51,660 bases of DNA from Clostridia bacterium (lineage in GTDB: Bacteria > Bacillota > Clostridia > Lachnospirales > Lachnospiraceae), in NCBI GenBank assembly GCA_910574835.1, contig CAJTDE010000032.1, positions 1 through 51,660 on the forward strand, read 5' to 3'. Made by a program: the position numbers and the translations under genes. A model generated the notes under the pieces. That model saw nothing but the letters and a program-made list of their open reading frames with translations. It did not search any database and was not told where the DNA came from. Positions 43,892 through 51,532 of the stretch are shown here, one piece after another. Within the stretch, counting starts at the first letter, position 1; every line of letters starts with the position of its first letter.

Positions 43892-44407
43892 ATGCAGCAG
43901 GCTCAGTTGTATTTTCTTTCAGACCAGTATTATCAAGATTTTCCGGATGACAAGCTTATGCAGAATAAAGATATTATTAATGGAGCGCCGCATAGCCGTC
44001 CTTGTTTTTTTGCATTTAAAGATACTAAAATAGACGATATTTATTGGATTGTTCCAATTTCGTCAAGATTTGAGAAATTTAAGCGGATAGAACAGGACAA
44101 AATCAATAAATATGGATATTGCAATACAATTCGTTTCGGTACGGTTCTTGGAAGAAATACAGCATTTCTAATCCAGAATATGTGCCCTGCAACGAGAAAA
44201 TATTTGACTGCATACATTGATAAAAATAACTGTCCAATTAGAATTGATGACAGAATAGCTGCTGATATAGAGAAGAATGCACGCCATGTTTTGGCTATGG
44301 CAAAACGTGGTGCAAAGGTTATTTTTCCTGATGTGTTCAAAATCTATCATGGGCTTGAACAGCAACTTCAGCAAAATACGATTATTTCCAAACCGTTCGA
44401 AACATAA
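43892..44407 (+). CDS. Type III toxin, ToxN/CptN family endoribonuclease
   Basis: A 171-residue protein: FLSDQYYQDFPDDKLMQNKD at the N-terminus, IYWIVPISSRFEKFKRIEQD, and NTIRFGTVLGRNTAFLIQNM. These match, from memory, the compact ToxN/AbiQ/CptN fold, a Kid-like endoribonuclease that cleaves cellular and antitoxin RNA at A-rich sites and causes abortive phage infection. AAAGGAG lies 7 bp before ATG 43892. Upstream are the consensus promoter, two 48-nt repeats and a terminator, so the locus looks complete. Its A+T content is higher than the flanking Bce and MATE genes, suggesting acquisition. Subfamily (ToxN or CptN) is uncertain; two repeats near 45 nt favour CptN. Confidence 0.85.
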   Translation: MQQAQLYFLSDQYYQDFPDDKLMQNKDIINGAPHSRPCFFAFKDTKIDDIYWIVPISSRFEKFKRIEQDKINKYGYCNTIRFGTVLGRNTAFLIQNMCPATRKYLTAYIDKNNCPIRIDDRIAADIEKNARHVLAMAKRGAKVIFPDVFKIYHGLEQQLQQNTIISKPFET

Positions 44408-44633
44408 AATAAATGTTCCTATATATATCTTAATTTTGCTATTGCTGCTATTGTTATGCCGTGGACAATTTTGCGAGTATTGGGTAAATGTGAGCAATGC
44501 TGCTTAGTTTTGGCGGGAAGCGGGAGCATTAGGGGCGGTGCAGGTGTATGGGGTGTAATACTTAGTTGATGTGTTTCTTTTTTTGTAGGTGTGCATGGTG
44601 GAAAGGTACAGAGGAAATTGGTTGTTGGGGCTT

Positions 44634-46010
44634 TTATTCAAGGCCCTTCTCTTTTTGTGAAATGCTTTTTTGTTTTTTTAATTCCCTGCTTACCAGTATA
44701 ACCGACAGTATGAATGCTGAAAAATCGGCAACGGGTCCTGCGTATAATACGCCCAGGATTCCGAAACGGAGCGGAAGAATCAGGATCAGGGGGATCAGGA
44801 AGAAAACCTGCCTGGTCAGTGCAAGTAAGGCACCTCTTGTGGCTTTTCCGATGGCGGTAAAAAAGCTGGAGGAAAGCAGCTGTACGCCGTTTACCAGAAC
44901 CATAAAAAGATATATGCGCATGAACAGGACCGCAAACTCAAGATACAGCTTGTCTCCGTCTCCAAAGAGAGAAATGATGTTTTGAGGGAAACATTGCAGC
45001 AGGAAGAAGCCGATTGCGGAAACAATCAGATTCCATTTGATTGCAAGCAGGTATGCTTCCCGAACGCGGGGGTATTGCCTGGCTCCGTAGTTAAAGCCGA
45101 TGATGGGCTGAACTCCCTGTGATATTCCCACGACCACAGCGAGTATAATCGCGTTTGTTTTCATTACGATTCCGCAGGCTGCTAAAGGAATATCGGAGCC
45201 GTAGGCTGTCTGCGCGCCGTAGTATGTAAGTGAGTTGTAGAGTATGATCTGGACGAAGGTGATTGCAATTTGATTTACGCTGCTGCTGACGCCCATGCTG
45301 CAGGTTTTCAGGGTTTCTTTGATACTTGGATAGAAGCTGTCTTTTTGAAAATGGATGGTTTTGAAGCGGTACAGATAGCGGATTGCGAAAGTAAAGGATA
45401 AAATCTGTCCCAGAACCGTTGCCAGTGCCGCGCCGAAGATGCCCCAGTGAAAGGTAAAGATGAATATGGGGTCGAGAATGGTATTGGCAATGGCGCCTAT
45501 GACCATGCAGGTCATGGAATACCTGGGGCTTCCGTCCGCACGGATTAAATTGCTCATGCCGTTTGTGATAATGAGAAACGGCATACCCATTAAGGTAATG
45601 CCGGCATACTGCTGTGCATAGGGAAATACGTCCTTTGTAGAGCCGAACAGATGTAAAAGCGGGGTCAGCAGGGCTTCGCCTATGATCAGATAAGCCAGGC
45701 CGAAGATAACCATCAGGCTTATGCCGTTTCCGGCTGCCCTGGCCGCTGATTCCGGGTCTTTTTTTCCAAGATAGAGGGAAAAACAGGAAGCGCTGCCGAT
45801 TCCAATCAGAAGGGAGATTGCGAGGCAGATGGTGGAAAATGGATAAGATACGTTGGTTGCGGCGTTTCCGAGATATCCGACGCCCTGGCCGATAAAAATC
45901 TGATCCACGATGTTGTAGACGGAGCCTACCAGGGTTGCCGTGATGCTCGGAATGGCAAAGTCCCTTAAAAGCTTTGAAATTTTTTCATATCCCAGTGGAT
46001 TCTCATTCAT
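44634..46010 (-). CDS. MATE-family efflux transporter
   Basis: A 458-residue multidrug/toxin extrusion protein of the MepA branch with twelve membrane helices. The opening MNENPLGYEKISKLLRDFAI and IVDQIFIGQGVGYLGNAATN are typical of this branch, which exports cationic drugs using Na+ or H+. The start overlaps the end of the MarR gene by 8 bp, so the regulator and pump form an operon on the minus strand, transcribed from 46.65 kb. The 227 bp between it and the toxin gene hold nothing recognised. Confidence 0.92.
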   Translation of the reverse strand: MNENPLGYEKISKLLRDFAIPSITATLVGSVYNIVDQIFIGQGVGYLGNAATNVSYPFSTICLAISLLIGIGSASCFSLYLGKKDPESAARAAGNGISLMVIFGLAYLIIGEALLTPLLHLFGSTKDVFPYAQQYAGITLMGMPFLIITNGMSNLIRADGSPRYSMTCMVIGAIANTILDPIFIFTFHWGIFGAALATVLGQILSFTFAIRYLYRFKTIHFQKDSFYPSIKETLKTCSMGVSSSVNQIAITFVQIILYNSLTYYGAQTAYGSDIPLAACGIVMKTNAIILAVVVGISQGVQPIIGFNYGARQYPRVREAYLLAIKWNLIVSAIGFFLLQCFPQNIISLFGDGDKLYLEFAVLFMRIYLFMVLVNGVQLLSSSFFTAIGKATRGALLALTRQVFFLIPLILILPLRFGILGVLYAGPVADFSAFILSVILVSRELKKQKSISQKEKGLE

Positions 46011-46452
46011 TAAATTCTTCTTCCTTTCTCTCTATATGAAGTTCGGATGTTATATTTTTGCCGGCCTTCATAAGTAAATCTGTTAGAATCGTTTTTTCCG
46101 TTTCGCTGAGACCCTGCAGTAAAAGGGCTTCCGTATTTTTGCAGATGGTCTGTATTTCTTCGATGACGGATAATGCGCGGGCCGTGGGATAGAGCTTCCA
46201 GGTTCTTTTGTCCTGCTCATTGGGGGAACGGGTGATCATTCCCTGTTTTTCCAGGGCTGCTATTGTCCGTACAATGTTGCTTGGATGGATGTAGAACATG
46301 TCCATCAGGGAATCCTGCAAAATGCCGGGAGAATTGCATATTTTGATTAAAAACATATGCTGGCTGCTGTTGATTTCAAAAGGGGCAAGCTGTTTGTCCA
46401 GATAAATTTTGTAAAAACGGTCTGCTACGGAAAGCCATTTTAATAGTTTCAT
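46003..46452 (-). CDS. MarR-family regulator
   Basis: About 149 residues from ATG 46452 (MKLLKWLSVADRFYKIYLDK) with AGGAGGT 8 bp upstream. A longer frame to 46626 only translates the family B palindrome. The winged helix is ILQDSLMDMFYIHPSNIVRT with wing EKQGMITRSPNEQDKR. Such regulators usually repress a linked pump and leave DNA when a drug binds. Operon partner: the overlapping MATE gene. Confidence 0.9.
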   Translation of the reverse strand: MKLLKWLSVADRFYKIYLDKQLAPFEINSSQHMFLIKICNSPGILQDSLMDMFYIHPSNIVRTIAALEKQGMITRSPNEQDKRTWKLYPTARALSVIEEIQTICKNTEALLLQGLSETEKTILTDLLMKAGKNITSELHIERKEEEFNE

Positions 46453-46463
46453 TGTTTTGTTAC

Positions 46464-46591
46464 CTCCTATTAGTAGTCGCTGCGCGACGGCACTAAAGGG
46501 TAAAGTCACTTCGACGCACCTGTGATGAGAGAAACTTTTATTCGAAAGGGCACTCATAAAAGTTTCTCTCGTGCGTCTTTGCGACTTTACC
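46464..46591 (-). repeat. Family B palindrome, copy 3, in the MarR leader
   Basis: On the minus strand: GGTAAAGTCGC, GACGCAC, then GAGAGAAACTTTTAT as nested left arms (from 46591), each paired on the way back to 46499. Then comes the GTCGC-GCA-GCGAC mini-hairpin and AGGAGGT, the MarR ribosome site. It shares an upstream AAGAAATGTCAAGTGTTT with the 50.4-kb copies. Confidence 0.8.
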
Positions 46592-46650
46592 AGACGGCAG
46601 AAATTATTTTCAAAAACACTTGACATTTCTTAGCTGGACTACTGTGAGGT

Positions 46651-46679
46651 ATTATAACACAATATGCGTGCGCGCGCAA
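46651..46679 (-). promoter_or_regulatory. Promoter of the MarR-MATE operon
   Basis: Minus strand TTGCGC (46674-46679), 17-bp spacer, TATAAT (46651-46656). The transcript would begin with the whole family B hairpin. Confidence 0.6.
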
Positions 46680-46731
46680 TTAGTTTTTGGAATGAAAGTT
46701 AATCGGTGGAAGATAGTTGGAGTCGGTTGTG

Positions 46732-47514
46732 TCAGCCAAGGGCTGTGTCCAGGATCATCATTAGGGTAAAGCCTGCGGAGAAGAAGAGGGCGCCCAGGTT
46801 GGAGTGGGGGGCGGTGGAGGCTTCGGGGATGAGCTCTTCCGTGACGACGTAGATCATGGCGCCGGCGGCGAAGCTTAGGAGGTAGGGAAGGAGAGGGAGG
46901 ATATGGCTTGCGGCCAGGAGGGTCAGGAGGGCGGCCAGGGGTTCTACGATGCCGGAGAGGATTCCCTGGAGGAAGGCATTTCCTTTTTTGGCGCCCTCAG
47001 AGTGGAGGGGCATGGAAATAATGGCGCCTTCGGGGAAGTTTTGGATGGCGATGCCTAAGGAAAGGGTGAGTGCGCCGGCAGCGGTAATGGTGTGGGTTCC
47101 GGCTGTCCAGCCGGCCAGTACGATTCCTACGGCCATGCCTTCCGGGATGTTGTGGAGGGTGACGGCGAGCATCAGCATGGTGTTTCGCTTGAATTGGGAG
47201 CGGGGGCCTTCGGGGTCGGGGCTGTTCTGGTGCAGGTGGGGGATGGTGCGGTCCAGGAGGAGGAGAAATAGGATGCCCAGCCAGAATCCGATGGCGGCAG
47301 GGAGGAAAGCCAATTGACCAAGGGATGCGGACTGGTTTATGGAGGGGATGAGAAGGCTCCATATGGAGGCGGCGGTCATGACGCCGGCGGCGAAGCCGGT
47401 GAGGGCGCGCCGGAGGTTGGTGCGGAGGGTGCTGTTCATTAGGAAGACGCAGGCGGAGCCTAAGGTTGTGCCGAGGAAGGGGAGGAGGATGCCTTGTAGG
47501 ATGTTTGCTGTCAT
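46732..47514 (-). CDS. ZIP-family divalent metal transporter
   Basis: A 260-residue membrane protein with eight helices. Metal-site motifs HNIPEG (121-126) and QNFPEG (158-163) are diagnostic of ZIP transporters (ZupT/GufA type), which bring zinc or other divalent metals into the cytoplasm. A His-containing loop (DRTIPHLHQNSPDPEG) lies between helices 3 and 4. The start (cat 47512-47514) has AAAGGACC-like purines upstream. Coding strand unusually rich in C and A. Confidence 0.92.
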   Translation of the reverse strand: MTANILQGILLPFLGTTLGSACVFLMNSTLRTNLRRALTGFAAGVMTAASIWSLLIPSINQSASLGQLAFLPAAIGFWLGILFLLLLDRTIPHLHQNSPDPEGPRSQFKRNTMLMLAVTLHNIPEGMAVGIVLAGWTAGTHTITAAGALTLSLGIAIQNFPEGAIISMPLHSEGAKKGNAFLQGILSGIVEPLAALLTLLAASHILPLLPYLLSFAAGAMIYVVTEELIPEASTAPHSNLGALFFSAGFTLMMILDTALG

Positions 47515-47585
47515 GGGGAGGGAGGTCCTTTCTTTTTTGTTGGTATGGGTAGGGTTTGCGGAAATGCGTTATATTATGCGTGGAC

Positions 47586-47806
47586 GGGACCGGAGCAGTC
47601 GTCCGCCGGAGGCTTTTCCATATCCTGTGTTCGGACGGTTCGCGTACAGGGTGTCTGCTCTTGTCGGACATACGCTTTTGGGGTGTTTGGCAGGCTTCGC
47701 CTGTTGGACTTTTTTTGCGTCTGTCCGCCAATATCAGACACCCTGTACGCGAACAGCCGGACACTGGATATCGGAAAAGCCTCCGGCGGACGACTGCTCC
47801 GGTCCC
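47586..47806 (+). repeat. Family A long palindrome, copy 3
   Basis: 221 bp. Outer arms of 28 bp (GGGACCGGAGCAGTCGTCCG...) are exactly complementary. Core ATATCCTGTGTTCGGACGG and CCGGACACTGGATATCGG. Inner stem GTACAGGGTGTCTG/CAGACACCCTGTAC. Both flanking genes are on the minus strand, so this copy is inverted relative to transcription compared with copies 1 and 2. The rest of 47515-47958 is G+T rich with no gene seen. Confidence 0.85.
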
Positions 47807-47958
47807 TGGTTTTGGGGGCGGTTGGGTGAAGGTGGGAGGTTCTGGATTTTTGGATTGTGTTTTATGGGGTGTGAGGGGATGGGCGGTCTGTTTGGCAGCT
47901 TTCGGGATGAAGCTAATGTATTTTATGGGGGTGTGGGTATTGTGGGCATGGGCATTGG

Positions 47959-48858
47959 TTATAGGTGTTTTAGGTTTTTTCTGTAGGTTTGGAGGTCTTC
48001 TTCGCTTGTGGTTTTTAGTATTTGGTCTAGTAGGGATAGGACTTTGGTTTTGTCTTTTGGGAGGATGCCTTGGAGGGGGATGGGGTTGGAGGCTCCCAGG
48101 GCGCCGAACCAGACGGGGATTTGTAGGTTTTGGATTAGGGTTTTTAGTTCTTGGTATTTTTCCAGTTCGGTTTCTTCTTGCCAGGTTCCTTTTTGGATTT
48201 CTTTGTATAGCTCTGAGGTGGGGTAGATGGTTAGCATGCTGGCTCCGATGATGAGGGGGTGGAGTTGATTGCAGATTTCTGCGGTGGCTCTTGCGCTCTT
48301 GCGGCCTCTTCCTGCGCCGGATATGCCGGTGAGGTAGAAGAAGTGGTAGTGGATGCCGGCCTGGTCAAGCCGTTGGCATTGGATCAGGATGTCTTCGGAT
48401 AGATAGCCTTTGTGCATGAAGCTTAGTGCTTTGTCGTCGCCTGTTTCGATGCCGATGGTGATGCAGTCGTAGCCGGCGTTGCGGAGCTTTTGGAGGTCTT
48501 CGTCGGTTTTTTGGGTGATGTCTGTTATTCGGGAAAAGCAGCCGATGGTTTTGCACTCCGGGAAGTATTGGCGGATAAGGTCTGCGATTTCCAGGAGGCG
48601 TGAGGCTTTTAATACGAAGGGGTTGGCTCCGGTTAAGAAGGTTCGGGTGATTTGCTGGTCCTTCCATAGAAGCAGTTGGGCTTTGGCTTCTTTTAGGTCG
48701 CTTTTGATGGTTTCTAATGGGGTCATTTTGAATTGGAAGGGTAAGTCCTTGTATAAGGTGCAGAATTTGCAACGGTGGTGGGTGCAGCCTGCGGTGACTT
48801 CCAGCAGCATGGAGGCGGCCTCGTAAGGGGGACGCCAGATGGTTCCTGTGTAATGCAT
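47959..48858 (-). CDS. Radical SAM protein
   Basis: A 299-residue radical S-adenosylmethionine enzyme. The iron-sulfur cysteines are Cys25, Cys30 and Cys33 (AGCTHHRCKFCTLYKD). The spacing is CX4CX2C rather than the textbook CX3CX2C, which I believe occurs in a subset of uncharacterised B12-binding-like relatives. SAM-site elements include GANPFVLKA and IGIETGDDKAL. No second cluster motif or SPASM domain is present, so a simple radical chemistry is likely; the substrate is unknown. Coding strand C+A rich. Confidence 0.88.
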   Translation of the reverse strand: MHYTGTIWRPPYEAASMLLEVTAGCTHHRCKFCTLYKDLPFQFKMTPLETIKSDLKEAKAQLLLWKDQQITRTFLTGANPFVLKASRLLEIADLIRQYFPECKTIGCFSRITDITQKTDEDLQKLRNAGYDCITIGIETGDDKALSFMHKGYLSEDILIQCQRLDQAGIHYHFFYLTGISGAGRGRKSARATAEICNQLHPLIIGASMLTIYPTSELYKEIQKGTWQEETELEKYQELKTLIQNLQIPVWFGALGASNPIPLQGILPKDKTKVLSLLDQILKTTSEEDLQTYRKNLKHL

Positions 48859-48872
48859 TGTGTTTCACTCCT

Positions 48873-48899
48873 TTTGTTGGTTTTCGTTGGTTTTTGTTG
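48873..48899. promoter_or_regulatory. Repeated TTGGTTTTCGTTGG motif before radical SAM gene
   Basis: TTGTTGGTTTTCGTTGG lies 15-40 bp upstream of the radical SAM start. It is the reverse complement of the CCAACGAAAACCAA motif that recurs many times in the 49.2-49.7 kb repeat tract, so one factor or one mutational process may link them. Confidence 0.35.
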
Positions 48900-49210
48900 C
48901 TGAGAGGGTGTTGAAGTGCGGGATGTTTGTTAAGCAGGTAATTATCTGCCTGTTTTTTGGGCAGTACGGGTTCCTGAGCCTTAATGGGGCAGTTGGGCCT
49001 GTGGGGGTACTGTGTTTTTGGAAAAATAGCTTCTGCGGTAATTCTGATTTCCAAATGGTATGGACGGTGGGAGAGAGGGGATGATGACTGGGAGGGCTGT
49101 CTTTAACATAGCGCATAATTTTGTGGGGGAAAAGTACTGTCTTTTTTTAATGATAGTATTCTTTTTTGTACGAATAGTAATGCGAACCAACGAAAACCAA
49201 TGAAAATAAA

Positions 49211-49510
49211 TGTACTGCAACAAAAACATACGGGAAACTATTAAAACCAACGAAAACGAATGTATTGTGATAAACAGATACAGGAAACTACAAAAACCAA
49301 CGAAAACGAATGTATTGCGATAAACAGATGCAGGAAACTACAAAAACCAACGAAAACGAATGTATTAGAATAAACAGTTACAGAAAACTGTAAAAATCAA
49401 TGAAAACAAATGTATTATAAAAAAGGATACAGGAAACTGCAAAAATCAAACGAAAATATATGTATTACGATAAACAGTTGTGGAGAACTGCGAAAACCAG
49501 TAAAAAGAAT
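49211..49510. repeat. Six tandem 50-bp repeats
   Basis: Units start at 49211, 49261, 49311, 49361, 49411 and 49461 with a period of exactly 50 bp, each beginning TGTATT (TGTACT in the first). They contain ATAAACAGATACAGGAAACT and, near the unit end, CCAACGAAAACGAA. The two middle units are almost identical; outer ones are diverged. Shorter CCAACGAAAACCAA fragments continue to about 49710. No open frame is conserved. The 938-bp gap from 48859 to 49796 contains no gene. Confidence 0.85.
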
Positions 49511-49717
49511 ATATTATATTGAATTGGAAGCGGAAACCAACGAAAACCAACCAATAAGAAGCAATGAATTACAATGAAAAGAAACAAAATCTAAAAAACA
49601 CATGAAAAAGAACGAAAACCAACGAATTTATACAAAAAGGAACGTGTTCCAACAAAAATTAACGAATAAATACAAAATCCAATACAATATAACGAAAAAC
49701 CAACGAAAAATTACCCC

Positions 49718-49746
49718 TTGACATTTCTGATATAAGGTAATATTTT
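49718..49746 (+). promoter_or_regulatory. Promoter of the TetR gene
   Basis: TTGACA (49718-49723) and TATTTT (49741-49746) at 17 bp; TAATAT at 14 bp overlaps and is less likely. It lies directly ahead of the TetR operator candidate. Confidence 0.5.
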
Positions 49747-49751
49747 ATTTT

Positions 49752-49775
49752 TGACTAAATAAGTATTTTTAGTCA
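49752..49775. promoter_or_regulatory. TetR operator candidate
   Basis: TGACTAAA (49752-49759), 8-bp centre, TTTAGTCA (49768-49775): a perfect 8-bp dyad between promoter and start codon, the usual place for autorepression by a TetR regulator. Confidence 0.65.
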
Positions 49776-49795
49776 TACATTAAAAGGAGCGGAGC

Positions 49796-50374
49796 ATGGC
49801 AAGAGGTTTTACGGAACGGGAACGGGAGAATATAAAAAGAAATCTTTTAAAAGTCGGCAAGGAGAGCTGGACCCGGTATGGCTGTAAAAAGACAAGCGTG
49901 GATGAGCTTTGCAGACAGGCAGGGATTTCCAAGGGGGCCTTTTATCTTTTCTTTGAATCCAAGGAAGCCCTTTTTTGTGAGATTCTCTGCTCGGTTCAGA
50001 ACCATATCTGTGAAGAGGCTTCTAAGATTATGGAAGAGCAGAGGGACAAGTGCGGTGTGGTTAAGGCCTTAAAGTTTGTTTACCGGGAATATGATAAGAA
50101 TAATTTTTTATACCATGTGGATAACACGGACTTTACCGTTTTTATGAATAAGCTGTCGGAGGAACAGGCAGGGAGGATAGAGGAAGCGAACCGCAGGAGC
50201 AGGGAGCTTTTTATCAGTCATCCCCATATGAAGCTGAAGGTGGACGCGGATCTGGCACTGGCTGTCATTTATTCTTTGATTATGAATATCAAAAACAAAG
50301 AGCTTCTTCCGTGCAATCATATGGAATCCTTTGAATTTATGGCGGAACGTCTGATTGACAGTTTATATGAATGA
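49796..50374 (+). CDS. TetR/AcrR-family regulator
   Basis: A 192-residue regulator. The helix-turn-helix is in residues 30-58 (KKTSVDELCRQAGISKGAFY, then LFFESKEALFCEIL). The C-terminal ligand/dimer domain has no recognisable ligand signature. AAAGGAGCGGAG lies before ATG 49796. The dyad at 49752-49775 suggests autoregulation. It is followed by family B repeats and DUF4180, with no obvious transporter target in the window. Confidence 0.92.
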   Translation: MARGFTERERENIKRNLLKVGKESWTRYGCKKTSVDELCRQAGISKGAFYLFFESKEALFCEILCSVQNHICEEASKIMEEQRDKCGVVKALKFVYREYDKNNFLYHVDNTDFTVFMNKLSEEQAGRIEEANRRSRELFISHPHMKLKVDADLALAVIYSLIMNIKNKELLPCNHMESFEFMAERLIDSLYE

Positions 50375-50455
50375 GAGAAGAGAGAAAGAATTGCGGAACA
50401 GGAATAGTCCGGCTAAGAAATGTCAAGTGTTTATAAGAAATACTCTTGGCTGGCA

Positions 50456-50548
50456 GGTAAAGTCGCAAAGACGCACGAGAGAAACTTTCATGAGTGCCTT
50501 TTCGAATGAAAGTTTCTCTCATTACAGGTGTGTCGAAGCGACTTTACC
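50456..50548 (+). repeat. Family B palindrome, copy 1 of tandem pair
   Basis: Nested arms: GGTAAAGTCGC/GCGACTTTACC, GACGCAC/GTGTGTC, GAGAGAAACTTTCAT/ATGAAAGTTTCTCTC, loop GAGTGCCTTTTCGA. Where copy 3 has T-A in the inner stem this copy has C-G, a compensatory change. Confidence 0.8.
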
Positions 50549-50572
50549 CTTTAGATAAATTTTTTGCCGGAC

Positions 50573-50700
50573 GGTAAAGTCGCAAAGGCGCACGAGAGAA
50601 ACTTTTATGAGTGCCTTTCGAATAAAAGTTTTTCTCATTACAGGTGCGTCGAAGCGACTTTACCCTTTAGTGCCGTCGCGCAGCGACTTAAAATAGGAGG
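50573..50700 (+). repeat. Family B palindrome, copy 2, with ribosome-site tail
   Basis: The 92-bp hairpin (50573-50664) is followed by CTTTAGTGCC, the GTCGC-GCA-GCGAC mini-hairpin, and AGGAGG, which is the ribosome site of the DUF4180 gene at 50707. Confidence 0.8.
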
Positions 50701-50706
50701 TAAGTT

Positions 50707-51069
50707 ATGAAATTGGAGATTGTAAGAAAGAATAATAGAAAGATTGCGGTGGTGAACAGCGATGAGCTGTTGATTACGGATGCTTTATCGGCGCTTGACC
50801 TGGTTATGACGGTCAAATATGAAACGGGCTGTGCCGATATTGCCGTAAATAAGGAGGCGGTTACGGAAGATTTCTTTATCTTAAGTACCTGTCTGGCAGG
50901 AGAAATTTTACAGAAATTCATCAATTACGGCGTGCGGTTTGCCATATACGGCGACTTTTCAAAGTACACCAGCAAGCCGCTGAAGGATCTCATGTATGAG
51001 AGCAACAAGGGGAAGAACATTTATTTTCAGCCGAATATGGAGCTTGCGGTTGACAAGCTCTGCAGATAA
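50707..51069 (+). CDS. DUF4180 domain protein
   Basis: A 120-residue soluble protein that matches the DUF4180 family by its whole length (DALSALDLVMTVKYETGCAD; FFILSTCLAGEILQKFINYG; RFAIYGDFSKYTSKPLKDLM). Function is unknown; family members often sit beside HTH regulators, as here (HxlR downstream, TetR upstream). The leader is a tandem family B palindrome that supplies AGGAGG. Confidence 0.8.
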   Translation: MKLEIVRKNNRKIAVVNSDELLITDALSALDLVMTVKYETGCADIAVNKEAVTEDFFILSTCLAGEILQKFINYGVRFAIYGDFSKYTSKPLKDLMYESNKGKNIYFQPNMELAVDKLCR

Positions 51070-51158
51070 GGCCGGCGTGTTAGCAGCCTGTATCAGAATT
51101 TTTTGTGCATGCTCCGGTAATCGGACAATCAGCCAATGCTGTGGCGGGAGGTGTTTTT

Positions 51159-51521
51159 GTGGCGGAAAATAAATTCAGTAATGAGGCAGCCATAGCCAGA
51201 TGTGTTCCTATGAGCCGTTTACAATCGGTGATCGGCGGAAAATGGAAGATTCTTATTTTGTGGTATGTCGCCTTTTACCGGGTTCAGCGGTTCGGGGAGC
51301 TGATGCGTCGGCTTGACGGCATTACACAGTCCACGCTGACAAAGCAGCTTCGGGAACTGGAGCAGGACGGATTTCTTCACAGAGAGATTTATAAGGAGAT
51401 TCCCCCAAGAGTGGAGTATACCCTGACAGAACTGGGGGAAAGCTTCCTTCCGATACTTGAGATGATGATGACCTGGAGCGGGCGTTACCTGTGCCCGGAT
51501 TATACGAATCCATATAAATGA
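51159..51521 (+). CDS. HxlR-family regulator
   Basis: About 120 residues from GTG 51159 (MAENKFSNEAAIARCVPMSR) with GGGAGGTG 7 bp upstream; a frame from 51105 lacks a ribosome site. The winged helix is typical of HxlR: SVIGGKWKILILW, then RFGELMRRLDGITQSTLTKQ, then PRVEYTLTELG. A single N-terminal Cys (ARCVPMSR) is where many HxlR proteins sense redox or aldehyde signals. The target is unknown; the DUF4180 gene is adjacent on the same strand. Confidence 0.9.
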   Translation: MAENKFSNEAAIARCVPMSRLQSVIGGKWKILILWYVAFYRVQRFGELMRRLDGITQSTLTKQLRELEQDGFLHREIYKEIPPRVEYTLTELGESFLPILEMMMTWSGRYLCPDYTNPYK

Positions 51522-51532
51522 AAACACTAATC

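Noticed and set aside
47556-48251. 231-residue plus-strand frame across the family A palindrome
   Set aside because: Half of it is translated palindrome and the rest is antisense to the radical SAM gene; arises from the G+T-rich composition.
49211-49510. CRISPR array
   Set aside because: The 50-bp units are contiguous and diverge along their entire length; there are no unique spacers between identical repeats and no cas genes.
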